Positions 46,706-55,933 are shown, numbered from the stretch's first letter. The stretch is DNA of 64,000 nt from Gemmatimonadaceae bacterium (GCA_035533755.1 DATLTC010000010.1:93841-157840), one strand, 5' to 3'. Notes: generated by a model not told the origin, from the letters alone. Made by a program: numbers and translations.

Positions 46706-46732
46706 CCCCCCGCTGGTTGCCGGAACGGGGGG
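46706..46732 (-). promoter_or_regulatory. leader hairpin of rpsF, possible S6:S18 binding motif
   Basis: Read on the minus strand, a stem of six C and six G plus a few inner pairs encloses UUCCGGCAACCAG. The unpaired CC(G) beside an AACC loop resembles the bulged-CCG hairpin that binds the S6-S18 complex in rpsF leaders of many bacteria. It ends 35 nt before the ATG. The rest of the gap (46733-46845) shows nothing else. Confidence 0.45.
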
Positions 46733-46845
46733 AGAGTGTATGTCGTGTGCCGTCGATGGCCGGACGGCTGGAATACAAAAGCTAACTGGTTGCCGCCGCG
46801 AGAGTAAGGGGCGGGCAGCGCGTTCGCCGCCGCCGCTGCCGCAGG

Positions 46846-47946
46846 CTACACGTTGAACCGGAACAGCAGCACATCGCCGTCCTGGACCACGTACTCCTTG
46901 CCCTCCGATCGGACGACGCCCTTCTCGCGCGCCCCCTTCCACCCGCCGTGCGCCACGAAATCCACGTAGCTCACGGTCTCGGCGCGGATGAAGCCGCGCT
47001 CGAAGTCGGTGTGGATCACGCCGGCCGCCACCGGCGCCGTGTCGCCGCGATGGATGGTCCAGGCGCGCACCTCCGGCTCGCCGGCCGTGAAGTAGGTCTG
47101 CAGGCCCAGCAGGTGGTAGCCGGCGCGGATGAGCCGGTCGAGGCCCGCCGAGTCGATGCCGAGCGACGCCAGGAACTCGGCGCGCTCCTCGCCCGGCAGC
47201 TCGGCCAGCTCGGCTTCGATCTTGGCCGAGAACGGCACGATCTCGGCGTGCTCTCCGCTGGCCTTCACGGCGTCGCGCAGCGCGCGCAGGTAGGGCCCCT
47301 CGTGGCCGGCGAGTTCGGCGTCGGTCACGTTGGCGGCGTAGAGCACGGGCTTGGTGGTGAGCAGCGTGAGCGGCTGCAGCACGGCCAGCTGCTCGGGCGT
47401 GAGGCCGGCGTGCCAGAGCGCGCGGCCTTCCTTGAGGAACGCGTGCGCACGCTCGAGCGTGGGCAGCTCGGCCTTGGCCTCGGCGTCGCCGGTGCGGGCC
47501 GCGCGCTGGGTCTTGTCGAGGCGCTTCTCCACCACGCCCAGATCGGCCAGGGCGAGTTCGAACTCGATGACTTCGCGGTCGCGCACCGGGTCTACGCCGC
47601 TCATCACGTGGGTGACGTCGGGGTCGTCGAAGCAGCGCACCACGTGGATGATCGCGTCGGTCTCGCGGATGTTCGAGAGGAATTTGTTGCCCAGCCCTTC
47701 GCCGTCGGCCGCGCCCTTCACGAGCCCGGCGATGTCCACGAACTGCACCACCGCGGGAACCGTGCGCTTGGGCTGCACGATGGCGGCCAGCGTGTCGAGG
47801 CGCGGGTCGGGCACTTCCACCATGCCGACGTTGGGCTCGACGGTGCAGAACGGGTAGTTCGCGGCGTCGGCCTTGGCGGCGGTGAGGGCGTTGAAGAGGG
47901 TGGACTTGCCGACGTTGGGAAGGCCGACGATGCCGAGCTTGAGCAT
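46846..47946 (-). CDS. ychF: redox-regulated ATPase YchF
   Basis: 366 residues. A P-loop protein of the Obg family that hydrolyses ATP. The G1 motif GLPNVGKSTLFNAL is at residues 8-21, with DIAGLVKGAADGEGLGNKFL as G3 and region. The base-specificity motif reads NVTD instead of NKxD, as expected for an ATP-preferring YchF. The C-terminal TGS-like domain has IHRGDTAPVAAGVIHTDFERGFIRAE. It binds ribosomes and affects stress responses. It is separated from rpsF by 174 bp. Confidence 0.95.
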   Translation of the reverse strand: MLKLGIVGLPNVGKSTLFNALTAAKADAANYPFCTVEPNVGMVEVPDPRLDTLAAIVQPKRTVPAVVQFVDIAGLVKGAADGEGLGNKFLSNIRETDAIIHVVRCFDDPDVTHVMSGVDPVRDREVIEFELALADLGVVEKRLDKTQRAARTGDAEAKAELPTLERAHAFLKEGRALWHAGLTPEQLAVLQPLTLLTTKPVLYAANVTDAELAGHEGPYLRALRDAVKASGEHAEIVPFSAKIEAELAELPGEERAEFLASLGIDSAGLDRLIRAGYHLLGLQTYFTAGEPEVRAWTIHRGDTAPVAAGVIHTDFERGFIRAETVSYVDFVAHGGWKGAREKGVVRSEGKEYVVQDGDVLLFRFNV

Positions 47947-48081
47947 GTACGCGGGGAATGGACGGGAATGGAACGATCGAGCGCGAAGGCGACGGAAAGC
48001 TAATCGATGCGGGAGAACCGTCGCGCCGCCGAGGGCGCCGCCGCCGATCGTGGTGGCCAGCCCTGCGTCGTGTGCACGCGC

Positions 48082-48678
48082 CTACTCGCCGCCCGCCTTC
48101 GCGCCGTCCCCATTGAATCGCGTCATCGCCGCCTCCGCCCCCTCGTTTACCCACACCTCCACCGCCTCCGTCATCCGCGGCAGCAAATCCTCCACCGCCG
48201 CCGCATCCAGCCTGCCGAACTCGTCGAGCACGAAATCGGCCAGATCGCCCTGCATCCGGCGTTCATCCTCGGGCCGGATCCCCACGCGCAGCCTCGCGTA
48301 GTCCATCGAGTCGAGCGCCGCCTGGATGCTCTTGAGCCCGTTGTGCCCGCCAGCCGAGCCCTTGGCCCGCAGCCGGAACGTCCCCACCGGAATCGCCACG
48401 TCGTCCACGATCGCCAGCAGATCGGACTTGGCCGCCCAGGTCAGCCGCCGCCGGTACGGCGCGAGCACGGCGCCGCTCAGATTCATGTACGTGAGCGGCT
48501 TGACCAGCCGCACCCGCGTGCCGCGCAGCGTGCCGTTGGACACCAACGCCTGTCCGTCTTTCTTCCACCCATCAAAACGCCAAACGTCGGCCAGGTGGTC
48601 AACCACCCACCAGCCGACGTTGTGGCGTGTGCGCGCGTATTCCTTGCCCGGATTCCCGAGGCCGACGATGACCTTCAT
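48082..48678 (-). CDS. pth: peptidyl-tRNA hydrolase
   Basis: 198 residues from ATG 48678; 13 upstream codons are not family-like. It releases tRNA from dropped-off peptidyl-tRNA. The motif VGLGNPGKEYARTRHNVGW contains the conserved Asn and catalytic His; KPLTYMNLSG and GSAGGHNGLKSI follow. It lies directly downstream of rplY, the usual arrangement, with a 59-bp gap. Confidence 0.95.
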   Translation of the reverse strand: MKVIVGLGNPGKEYARTRHNVGWWVVDHLADVWRFDGWKKDGQALVSNGTLRGTRVRLVKPLTYMNLSGAVLAPYRRRLTWAAKSDLLAIVDDVAIPVGTFRLRAKGSAGGHNGLKSIQAALDSMDYARLRVGIRPEDERRMQGDLADFVLDEFGRLDAAAVEDLLPRMTEAVEVWVNEGAEAAMTRFNGDGAKAGGE

Positions 48679-48737
48679 GGGATCGCCGTCGGGAGACGCG
48701 CCGCGCGCGAAAAGCAACCGGAAGAACGCGCCGAGAA

Positions 48738-49394
48738 TTACTTCTCAGCCTCCGCTTCCTCGGGCTTCGGCTTGCGGATGAGCTCGGGCTCGGCCGGCGT
48801 TTCCGCCGCCGCGGCCACCACCGTCTCCTCGACCACCGCCTTGGGCGCGGTGACCACGCAGATCGTGGCGTCCTGTTCATCCAGCACCGCGATGCCTTCG
48901 GGAAGCTTGAGGTCGCGCACGTGCACGCCGTGACCGATCGCCAGCGCCGCCACGTCGACGTCGACGTGGTTGGGGATCAGCGACGGGTCGACGTGGATCG
49001 ACACCTCGTGCATCACCTGGTCCAGAATGCCGCCGCCGGTGCGCACGCCCTCGGGCACGCCGACGAACACGAGCGGCACCTTCACCGTGACCTTCTCACC
49101 GGCCACCAGTTCCTGGAAGTCGATGTGGAGAATCTCCTTCTTGAACGGGTGGCGCTGGATGTCGCGGATCAGCGTGCGCGACGTGGCGCCGTCCACGTTC
49201 AACTCGATCACCGTGCTGGCGTACGATACGCGGTCGAGCAGCTTCTGGAGGTCGCGCGTGTTGAGCGCCAGCGCCTGCGGCGCGCGGCTGTGCCCGTAGA
49301 TGACGGCGGGCACCTGGCCCGACTGACGAAGCTTGCGCGCCGCGCCCTTGCCGGCGCCGGTGCGTGGAGTGGCGGAAAGCGATGCTGTAGCCAT
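48738..49394 (-). CDS. rplY: 50S ribosomal protein L25 (general stress protein Ctc type)
   Basis: 218 residues, the long two-domain form. The N-terminal 5S-rRNA-binding domain has TGAGKGAARKLRQSGQVPAVIYG and IRDIQRHPFKKEILHIDFQEL; the C-terminal beta domain has VPLVFVGVPEGVRTGGGIL. An acidic tail (EPELIRKPKPEEAEAEK) follows. It stands between prs and pth, as in many bacteria. The 217 bp between prs and rplY contain an octanucleotide-repeat element. Confidence 0.93.
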   Translation of the reverse strand: MATASLSATPRTGAGKGAARKLRQSGQVPAVIYGHSRAPQALALNTRDLQKLLDRVSYASTVIELNVDGATSRTLIRDIQRHPFKKEILHIDFQELVAGEKVTVKVPLVFVGVPEGVRTGGGILDQVMHEVSIHVDPSLIPNHVDVDVAALAIGHGVHVRDLKLPEGIAVLDEQDATICVVTAPKAVVEETVVAAAAETPAEPELIRKPKPEEAEAEK

Positions 49395-49467
49395 GGATGG
49401 AACCCTGTGAATTGCGGTCTACGATTGCAGCGAACCCGGGACACGCCGTGATACTCTCAGGAGGCTG

Positions 49468-49585
49468 CGTCCTCCCTACCATGGGGCCGGTAGATCGGTA
49501 GATGGTAGGGGAGTAGGACCGATAACCGCGTGACGCAGTCTACCGTCCTTCGCTCCTACCGTCCTACCCTCCTACCGTTCGTTCC
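49468..49585. repeat. inverted element with octanucleotide-repeat arms, copy 2
   Basis: The left arm has TAG at 49491, 49499, 49506 and 49514 in units like CGGTAGAT. The right arm has CTA at 49540, 49556, 49564 and 49572, a phase of 8, in units CCTACCGT. The centre near 49517-49537 shares GACCGAT with the element at 9868. The element lies between prs (ends 49612) and rplY (starts 49394). Confidence 0.6.
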
Positions 49586-49611
49586 CGGGGCCCAACTGGT
49601 CCAGCAACCCC

Positions 49612-50565
49612 CTAGTCGAACAGACTGCTCACGCTCTGCTCGGCGTGCGTGAACCGGATGGCCTTCGACAGCAGCTCGCCCACCGACAGAATGGCCAGCT
49701 TGTCGAATCGCCGATCCTCCGGCAGCGCGATCGTGTCGGTCACCGCGACCTCCTCGATCGGCGCATTCATCAGTCGCTCGCGGGCCGGACCCGAGAGCAG
49801 GGCGTGCGTGGCGCAGACGTACACCGACGTGGCGCCCAGATCCTTCAGCGCCCGCGCCGCTTCCGACACCGTGCCCGCCGTATCGATCATGTCGTCGGCC
49901 AGGATGCAATCCTTGCCCTCGACCTCACCCACCACGTTCACCACTTCGGCCACATTCGCCGCCGGGCGCCGCTTGTCGATGATCGCCAGCGACGCGTTCA
50001 GTCGCTTGGCGAACCCCCGCGCCATCTTGGCCGACCCCACGTCGGGGGCCACGACCACGATGTCCCGCAGCGCCTTCTTTCGGTAATGCGCGGTGAACAC
50101 CGGCATCGCGTACAGATGGTCCACCGGAATGTCGAAGAAGCCCTGCAACTGATGCTGGTGAAAATCGATCCCCAGCACCCGGTGCGCGCCCGCGGCCATG
50201 ATCATGTTGGCCAGGAGCTTGGCCCCGATCGCCACCCGCGGCTGGTCCTTGCGGTCCTGCCGCGAATACCCGTAGTACGGCATCACCACGGTCACCCGCG
50301 CCGCACTGGCGCGCTTGGCCGCGTCGATGAGCAACAGCAGTTCGAGAATATTCTCGGCCGGCGGGTTCGTCGGTTGGATGATGAACACGTCGTTGCCGCG
50401 CACGTTCTCGTCGATGCGGACGAAGATCTCGCCGTCGGCAAAGCGCGTCAGCGTGACCCGGCAGAGGTCGGCCCCGGTGTGGCGGGCGATTTCTTCCGCC
50501 AGGGCCCGGTTGGCCGTTCCGGAGAGCAGCTTGAACCCGTGGCTAGGTACCGAGAGTCCGTCCAT
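49612..50565 (-). CDS. prs: ribose-phosphate pyrophosphokinase
   Basis: 317 residues. It makes phosphoribosyl pyrophosphate for nucleotides, histidine and tryptophan. LLSGTANRALAEEIARHTG opens the protein, followed by the flexible-loop region YYGYSRQDRK and the PRPP-binding CILADDMIDTAGTV. NPPAENILELLLLIDAAKRASA is typical. tRNA-Gln and ispE are upstream on the same strand, a common prs context. Confidence 0.95.
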   Translation of the reverse strand: MDGLSVPSHGFKLLSGTANRALAEEIARHTGADLCRVTLTRFADGEIFVRIDENVRGNDVFIIQPTNPPAENILELLLLIDAAKRASAARVTVVMPYYGYSRQDRKDQPRVAIGAKLLANMIMAAGAHRVLGIDFHQHQLQGFFDIPVDHLYAMPVFTAHYRKKALRDIVVVAPDVGSAKMARGFAKRLNASLAIIDKRRPAANVAEVVNVVGEVEGKDCILADDMIDTAGTVSEAARALKDLGATSVYVCATHALLSGPARERLMNAPIEEVAVTDTIALPEDRRFDKLAILSVGELLSKAIRFTHAEQSVSSLFD

Positions 50566-50632
50566 GTCGAGCCTGGTAAGTTACCAGGATGTCAAGGGTT
50601 AATCAACTTTTCGGAGGGCGGTGCTGCGGACA

Positions 50633-50703
50633 TTGCCCCCGGTGGATTCGAACCACCATTCTCGGATCCAAAGTCCGATGTCCTGCCGTTGGACGAGGGG
50701 GCA
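50633..50703 (-). tRNA. tRNA-Gln (anticodon TTG)
   Basis: 71 nt. Acceptor TGCCCCC (50697-50703) pairs with 50634-50640; the D arm, anticodon stem TCGGA/TCCGA, loop CTTTGGA with anticodon TTG, and T loop TTCGAAT are all present. The discriminator is A at 50633. CCA is not encoded. Confidence 0.95.
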
Positions 50704-50719
50704 GCACAGCCCTGCAAAC

Positions 50720-51604
50720 CTACTCGATCAGGCGGACGGGTACAACGTGAATCGACGTCCGCGTCTCCATCAGGCGCGCGTCGGGGACGTCGGCCGCCAG
50801 CACCCCGCGCGCCCCGTCGGCGAACACCCCGAACACGGTGGAGCCGGATCCCGCCAGCATGGCCACCTTGGCCCCCGCGCGAGCCAGCGCCTGGCGATAC
50901 GCGCCGATCCGCGGGTGGTGCTGGATCACCGCCGCCTCGAAATCGTTCTCGGCCACCGCCTCCACCTCGTCCCAGGACAGGAGCGCCGCGGCCGGCAGCA
51001 GCGCCCCCGTGGGCTCGTAGGCCGGCCGCGATGCCGACAGCCACCGGTAGGCGTCGGCCGTGCCGATCGCGAACTCCGGCACCACCAGCTGCACCCGCCG
51101 GCGCGGCAGCGGCGTGAGTCCCAGCATCCGTTCGCCGCGCCCCCAGGCAAAGGCCAGCGGCGTTTCGGTGGCCATGAACGCCACGTCCGCGCCAAGCCGC
51201 GCGGCCAGTTCCAGCACGCGCACGCCCATCGGACGCGGCGCCATCGCGTCGAGCATGCGGAGCACGGCGCCGGCGTCGGCGCTGCCGCCGCCCAGCCCGC
51301 CGCCCACCGGAATGCGCTTCACGATCTCGATCGCGAACCCGTCGGGCCAGCCGGCGGCGGCCTGATAGGCCGCGGCGGCGCGATACGCCAGGTTCTGCTC
51401 GGGGGCGCCCAGCCCGGCAGCCGGTATCGTGTCCCCGGTGCAGTCGATGGACCGGCCCGCGGCACCCACGCGGATCGTCACCTCGTCGGCCAGGTCGAGT
51501 CGCTGGAAGACGGTCTCGATCTGGTGGTAGCCCGACGACTCCTGCGTGAGTACCCGGAGCCTCAGGTTGACCTTGGCCTGGGCGGCGGCGCGGGCGGCCG
51601 GCAT
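50720..51604 (-). CDS. ispE: 4-diphosphocytidyl-2-C-methyl-D-erythritol kinase
   Basis: 294 residues from ATG 51604 (TGATG with the upstream stop). A GHMP kinase of the non-mevalonate isoprenoid path. Substrate Lys is in AQAKVNLRL, the ATP loop is RIPVGGGLGGGSADAGAV, the catalytic Asp is in RLGADVAFM, and the third GHMP motif is MLAGSGSTVFGVF. It lies upstream of tRNA-Gln and prs, as in many bacteria. Confidence 0.94.
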   Translation of the reverse strand: MPAARAAAQAKVNLRLRVLTQESSGYHQIETVFQRLDLADEVTIRVGAAGRSIDCTGDTIPAAGLGAPEQNLAYRAAAAYQAAAGWPDGFAIEIVKRIPVGGGLGGGSADAGAVLRMLDAMAPRPMGVRVLELAARLGADVAFMATETPLAFAWGRGERMLGLTPLPRRRVQLVVPEFAIGTADAYRWLSASRPAYEPTGALLPAAALLSWDEVEAVAENDFEAAVIQHHPRIGAYRQALARAGAKVAMLAGSGSTVFGVFADGARGVLAADVPDARLMETRTSIHVVPVRLIE

Positions 51605-52635
51605 CAGGGCGTTCCGTTGGGCGCGGCGTCCCGGCCGGCGGCCGCCTGGATCTCGCCGTAGGTGATGCCGGCCCGGGTCAGATACCACGCCCCCATGAGC
51701 GTGATCGGGATGTACGACACCACGTGGAACAGCAGCGCCCACGTGGCCGCCGCCGTGGCGCCGATGCCGTAGACGTTGAGTCCCATCTTGGCGCCCGCCT
51801 CGAACACGCCCGCGAACCCCGGCGTGGAGGGGATCGACACGAACACCACGATCACGCCCTGCACGAAGAGCGCCGCCGAGAGCGGCACATCCACGTGCAC
51901 CGCCTTGAACGCCAGCCAGAACGCGAAGGCGTTGAGCAGCCAGTGGAGCAACGCCCACCAGAGCACGAGCAGGAACCGGCGCGGGCTGCGCAGCACGCTC
52001 AGGCCGCTGGCGAACGACGTCAGGATTCGCCGTCCGCGCTCTTCGATGGCCGGGGCCACGCGGCGCGCGAACGCCTCGTAGATCCGGATCATGCGCTGCG
52101 GATAGCTGGCCAGCACGTACAGGGCGAGGAAGCCCGCCAGGGTGATCCCCACCACGCCGATCCCGGCGCTGGCCACCGATCGGCCGCCCAGATCGGCGAT
52201 GCCGGGAAAGTGCGGATCGAGCATCGCGGCGCCCATCAGCAGCAGCACCGCCGCGCCGTCGAACAGCCGGTCCACGGCCAGCGACGCGAACGACGTGGAG
52301 AACGACACCTCGGGCCGCTCGCGCGTGAGCGCGTAGGCGCGCGCCAACTCGCCGGCTCGCGCGGGGAGCACGTTGTTGGCCATCGCTCCGATCGCCACCG
52401 ACCGCCAGAGCGGGGCGATGGGCAGATCGGGCACCACGGGGTCGAGAATGATCTGCCAGCGGATGGCGCGCAGCGGGAAGATCCCCGTGGCCGCCACCGA
52501 GCAGAGGATGATCAACGGAACGCTCGCGTGCCGCAGCCGGTCGATCACATCGTGCCAGGGCACGCCGTGCAGCGCCCACCACAGCCCGCCCGCGCTCAGC
52601 GCGATGCCGAGCGCACTCTTCCATCTGAGCTTCAC
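51604..52635 (-). CDS. flippase-like integral membrane protein (LPG synthase TM type)
   Basis: 343 residues with about eight hydrophobic helices. The motif ANNVLPARAGELARAYAL and SIPSTPGFAGVFEAGA match the lysylphosphatidylglycerol-synthase transmembrane family (UPF0104, AglD/YbhN type). Members without the synthase domain are thought to move or modify lipids; the substrate is unknown. The stop overlaps ispE by one base. The 3-bp gap to the pseudo-HPt gene suggests one transcript. Confidence 0.82.
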   Translation of the reverse strand: MKLRWKSALGIALSAGGLWWALHGVPWHDVIDRLRHASVPLIILCSVAATGIFPLRAIRWQIILDPVVPDLPIAPLWRSVAIGAMANNVLPARAGELARAYALTRERPEVSFSTSFASLAVDRLFDGAAVLLLMGAAMLDPHFPGIADLGGRSVASAGIGVVGITLAGFLALYVLASYPQRMIRIYEAFARRVAPAIEERGRRILTSFASGLSVLRSPRRFLLVLWWALLHWLLNAFAFWLAFKAVHVDVPLSAALFVQGVIVVFVSIPSTPGFAGVFEAGAKMGLNVYGIGATAAATWALLFHVVSYIPITLMGAWYLTRAGITYGEIQAAAGRDAAPNGTP

Positions 52636-52638
52636 ACG

Positions 52639-54177
52639 CTACTCCGCGAGGGCGAGATCGAGCAGATCGAACAGCTCGTCGATCGCCGCTGGGGTGGGCG
52701 CGCTACCTGATTGGCGAATCTCGTCGCGCAACTGCAGCGCCCGCTCCACGGCGGCCCGGCCGCGATAGACCAGCGCGTCGATCGGCACCACGGTGTCAGC
52801 CACCGGCGCCGGCTCGGCGAACGGCTGCGCGGCGAAGGCGTCGAGCGTGGCGATGCCCTCGTCCAGTGACGTGGCGGCGTCGAGCGCGGGCACCGCCATC
52901 GCCGGCGTGGGAATCGCGCGCGCGGGCGCGATGGGCGTGGGAATGCGGGCCGCCGCCGGCACCGGCGTGGGCGCCGCGGGCCGCGGGATGGCCGGCGCCT
53001 GCACGATCGGCGTGGGCGCCGACGCCGAGACCGGGGCGTCGGGATAGGCGATGGTCTGCACGATCCGCTCCAGCATGGCCAGCGACGCGTCGTCCACGGT
53101 GTCGGCCACGTTGGCGTGCGAGGTGATGAGATCCACCACGCGCTGGTCGCCGAAGCTCTCCGCCGACTGCCGGATGGACCGCAGGGCGCGGCGCAGATCG
53201 CGGCGCGCACGGTCGCGGGCCACGGGGTCGGGGGTGGCCCGGGCGGCGCTCACCAGCCCCGACAGATGCTCGGCCTGGCTCACGGCCTCGAGCCGGAAGC
53301 GGTGCTGCGGCGTGGTGGGCGGATTGGTGGCGCGGGTGACGACCTGCGGGCCCCCGTCCTCGAAGAACAGCGACGCGATGGGGACGATCTGCTGCGCTCC
53401 CTCACCCGTGTTGTCCAGGGCGTCGGAGGCGGTGACGAACCGCTCGTACTCCTCTGACGGCGCGCTGGTGGGGCGGCCGTCGCGGAGGGCGAGGGCGATG
53501 CGGCGGAGCAGGGCCGCGGCGGCGCGCAGCAGCTCCACGCGCTCCAGCGACAGCCGCGGCTCGCCCAGCTCCAGCGGGCGGGCGGCGTTCTCCGCGGCCT
53601 CGGCCACATCGGCCAGCGGCGGCAGGTCCTTGATGCCGGCCACGCCGCGCAGCGCGCGCACGCGGCCCAGCACGATCTCGGCGCTGCCGCGATTGTCGGG
53701 GCGGGTGGCCAGCAGTTCCAGGCCGGCGGCGATGTTGTTGGCCTCGCCCACGAGATACGCCGGCGCGGCCGGCGCCGCCATCGCGGCGGTCACGCGGCGC
53801 GCGGCAGGAGCGAAGGCGGACAGCTCGCGGGCCCGCGCCGCGGCGCGCTGCGCTTCGGGGTCGCCCCAGGCGCGGGCCGCGCGCACGAGGATCTTGAGGT
53901 CGTCGATGGCGGCGATCATCGCGCCGCGGAGCGCCGGGTTCCAGTCGATCACGCCGTCGCGCGTGGCCCGGCCGATCCCTTCCACCGCCGCCGCCAGTTC
54001 CGCGAACGCCGGCAGCTTGGCCATCGTGGCCGCGCCGCGCAGGGCGCGGCCCGTGCGCTGCATCGTGTCGCCGTCGGGGGCGCCGGACGGCGCCTGGAGC
54101 AGGAGCCCATCGAGTTGCTCGATGTACTCTCCCGCTTCCAGCACGAAGAAGTCGATGAACCCGGCCGGCGACGTCAT
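52639..54177 (-). CDS. protein with three HPt-like repeats lacking the phospho-histidine
   Basis: 512 residues from ATG 54177; GGAG lies 5 nt before it, so the GTG at 54183 is not preferred. The N-terminus (FIDFFVLEAGEYIEQLDGLLLQ) reads like an HPt domain. The place of the canonical HxLKG motif is taken by RALRG (44-48), RALRG (174-178) and RALRS (330-334), each in a helix pair. A Pro/Ala linker (about 383-440) leads to a short helical end. HPt domains relay phosphate through the His, so this protein probably scaffolds or decoys instead. No CheA-like kinase or receiver is adjacent. Confidence 0.65.
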   Translation of the reverse strand: MTSPAGFIDFFVLEAGEYIEQLDGLLLQAPSGAPDGDTMQRTGRALRGAATMAKLPAFAELAAAVEGIGRATRDGVIDWNPALRGAMIAAIDDLKILVRAARAWGDPEAQRAAARARELSAFAPAARRVTAAMAAPAAPAYLVGEANNIAAGLELLATRPDNRGSAEIVLGRVRALRGVAGIKDLPPLADVAEAAENAARPLELGEPRLSLERVELLRAAAALLRRIALALRDGRPTSAPSEEYERFVTASDALDNTGEGAQQIVPIASLFFEDGGPQVVTRATNPPTTPQHRFRLEAVSQAEHLSGLVSAARATPDPVARDRARRDLRRALRSIRQSAESFGDQRVVDLITSHANVADTVDDASLAMLERIVQTIAYPDAPVSASAPTPIVQAPAIPRPAAPTPVPAAARIPTPIAPARAIPTPAMAVPALDAATSLDEGIATLDAFAAQPFAEPAPVADTVVPIDALVYRGRAAVERALQLRDEIRQSGSAPTPAAIDELFDLLDLALAE

Positions 54178-54207
54178 GTCCACTCCACGGATTGGCGCGT
54201 CACGAAG

Positions 54208-54966
54208 TTAGGACGACCGACCCGCCGAGTCCATCACCTGACGCATCTCGCGTACGGCGTGGGCGAGCCCCACGAACACGGCGCGGCTCACGATGGAATG
54301 CCCGATGTTGAGTTCCTCCACCGCAGGGATCCCCGCCACCGGGCCCACATTGGCCACGGTGAGTCCGTGGCCGGCATGCACGGCGAGCCCGAGCGAGGCG
54401 CCCAGTTCGGCGGCCGCGATCAGCGCGCGCAGGGGCGCCGGATTGCCGGGGTGGTTGGCGTAGGTGCCCGTGTGCAGCTCCACGGCCGCGGCGCCCAGCT
54501 GGCGCGACCGGCGCATGGCCTCGGGGTCGGGATCCACGAACAGGCTGGTGCGGATGCCCGCGGCGTTGAGCCGCGCGATGCCGGCGCGCAGCCGATCGGC
54601 GTCGCGGCTCACGTCGAGCCCGCCTTCCGTTGTGATTTCTTCGCGCTTCTCGGGCACCAGCGTGGCCTGGTGCGGACGCAGCCGCTCGGCGATGGCGAGC
54701 ATCTCGTCGGTGCACGCCATCTCGAGATTGAGTACCGTGCGGATGCCGGCGCGCAGGCGCTCGATGTCGCCGTCCTGGATGTGGCGCCGGTCCTCGCGCA
54801 GGTGCGCCGTGATGCCGTCGGCGCCGGCGTCCTCGCAGAGGAGGGCGGCGGCGAACGGATCGGGCTCGACCCCGCGCCGCGCCTGTCGCAGCGTGGCCAC
54901 GTGGTCGATGTTGATGTACAGGCGCTGCGGTGACCGGCCGCGGCCGGCCTCGTCAGTTGAACGCAT
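54208..54966 (-). CDS. pdxJ: pyridoxine 5'-phosphate synthase
   Basis: 252 residues. It closes the ring of vitamin B6 from 1-deoxyxylulose-5-phosphate and aminoacetone phosphate. The pattern [22 protein letters not shown] and [18 protein letters not shown] opens the barrel; [16 protein letters not shown] and [12 protein letters not shown] follow. Deoxyxylulose phosphate also feeds the IspE route nearby. It is followed 31 bp later by the pseudo-HPt gene. Confidence 0.95.
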   Translation of the reverse strand: MRSTDEAGRGRSPQRLYINIDHVATLRQARRGVEPDPFAAALLCEDAGADGITAHLREDRRHIQDGDIERLRAGIRTVLNLEMACTDEMLAIAERLRPHQATLVPEKREEITTEGGLDVSRDADRLRAGIARLNAAGIRTSLFVDPDPEAMRRSRQLGAAAVELHTGTYANHPGNPAPLRALIAAAELGASLGLAVHAGHGLTVANVGPVAGIPAVEELNIGHSIVSRAVFVGLAHAVREMRQVMDSAGRSS

Positions 54967-55009
54967 GGGGTTGGCTCGTTAGGTTCGCCACAAGACCCAG
55001 GAGACACGC

Positions 55010-55462
55010 GTGAGGAAGTTAATCATCGGCTTGGCGCTCGTTGCCGGGTGCAGTTCGGGTGGGACGATGCGCGGCAATCCCGCGCCGCTGGTGCCGAGCA
55101 ACGACACCGGGGCCCTGAATCCCGACGCCGCGGTGAACCAGTTCATGGCTGCCGTGAAGGCCGAGGACCTGCAGGCCATGGGCGCCATCTGGGGCACCCC
55201 CGATGGTCCGGCCCGCGACCAGATGTCGCAGGATGTGTTGCAGCAGCGTGAGCTGATCATGCTCTGCTACCTCAAGCACGACTCGTACAAGATCCTGGGC
55301 GACGCGCCGAGCATGGACAACACGCGGGCGCTCAGCGTGGACGTGACGCGCAAGGAGCGGACGCACGCCACCACGTTCACGGCGGTCCGCGGCAAGAACG
55401 GGCGCTGGTACGTCGAGGCCGTGGACATCCAGCCGCTCACCGACTTCTGCGCCAAGGGCTGA
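55010..55462 (+). CDS. small lipoprotein, function unknown
   Basis: 150 residues from GTG 55010, with AGGAGA about 5 nt before it. A lipoprotein signal ends LVAGCSSG. The mature part has helices (AVNQFMAAVKAEDLQAMGAIW) and a beta end (ATTFTAVRGKNGRWYVEAVDI), like NTF2/DUF4878-type lipoproteins. It is divergent from pdxJ and convergent with mce, whose stop is 13 bp away. Confidence 0.7.
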   Translation: MRKLIIGLALVAGCSSGGTMRGNPAPLVPSNDTGALNPDAAVNQFMAAVKAEDLQAMGAIWGTPDGPARDQMSQDVLQQRELIMLCYLKHDSYKILGDAPSMDNTRALSVDVTRKERTHATTFTAVRGKNGRWYVEAVDIQPLTDFCAKG

Positions 55463-55475
55463 CCCGGGGCCCGGC

Positions 55476-55886
55476 TCAGTGCTCGCTCAATTCCACCAGA
55501 ACGCCGCCCGTGGAAGCGGGATGCAGGAAGGCGATGCGTTTGCCTTCGGCCCCCACGCGGGGCACTTCATCGATCAGGCGGAGGCCGGCGGCGCGGCAGC
55601 GGGCCAGCGTGCCCTCCAGGTCGTCCACGGCAAAGCAGATGTGGTGGATCCCCGGACCGCGCTTGGCCAGGAACTTCCCGATCGGCGAATCCGCCGACTC
55701 GGCCTGGAGCAGTTCCACCAGCGAATCGCCGGCCGCGACGCCGGCAATCCGGGCGCCGTCGGCGTCGTCCAACGGCACCTCGGGCATGCCGAGGATATCG
55801 CGATAGATTGGAAGGATCGCGTCGAGCGCGTGCACGGCGATCCCGATGTGGGCGATGCGGGTGCCGCGTGGCGGTGATGCGGACAT
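55476..55886 (-). CDS. mce: methylmalonyl-CoA epimerase
   Basis: 136 residues. It interconverts (R)- and (S)-methylmalonyl-CoA for the mutase. Metal ligands fit RIAHIGIAVH (His13), DSLVELLQ, GIHHICFAV and VLVELSEH. It is a single vicinal-oxygen-chelate pair as expected. The mutase is not in the window. It is divergent from trxA. Confidence 0.9.
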   Translation of the reverse strand: MSASPPRGTRIAHIGIAVHALDAILPIYRDILGMPEVPLDDADGARIAGVAAGDSLVELLQAESADSPIGKFLAKRGPGIHHICFAVDDLEGTLARCRAAGLRLIDEVPRVGAEGKRIAFLHPASTGGVLVELSEH

Positions 55887-55933
55887 GGGGAGCGCTCCAA
55901 CAAGGCGTGGGCGCTATAACATAATGATGCGCG

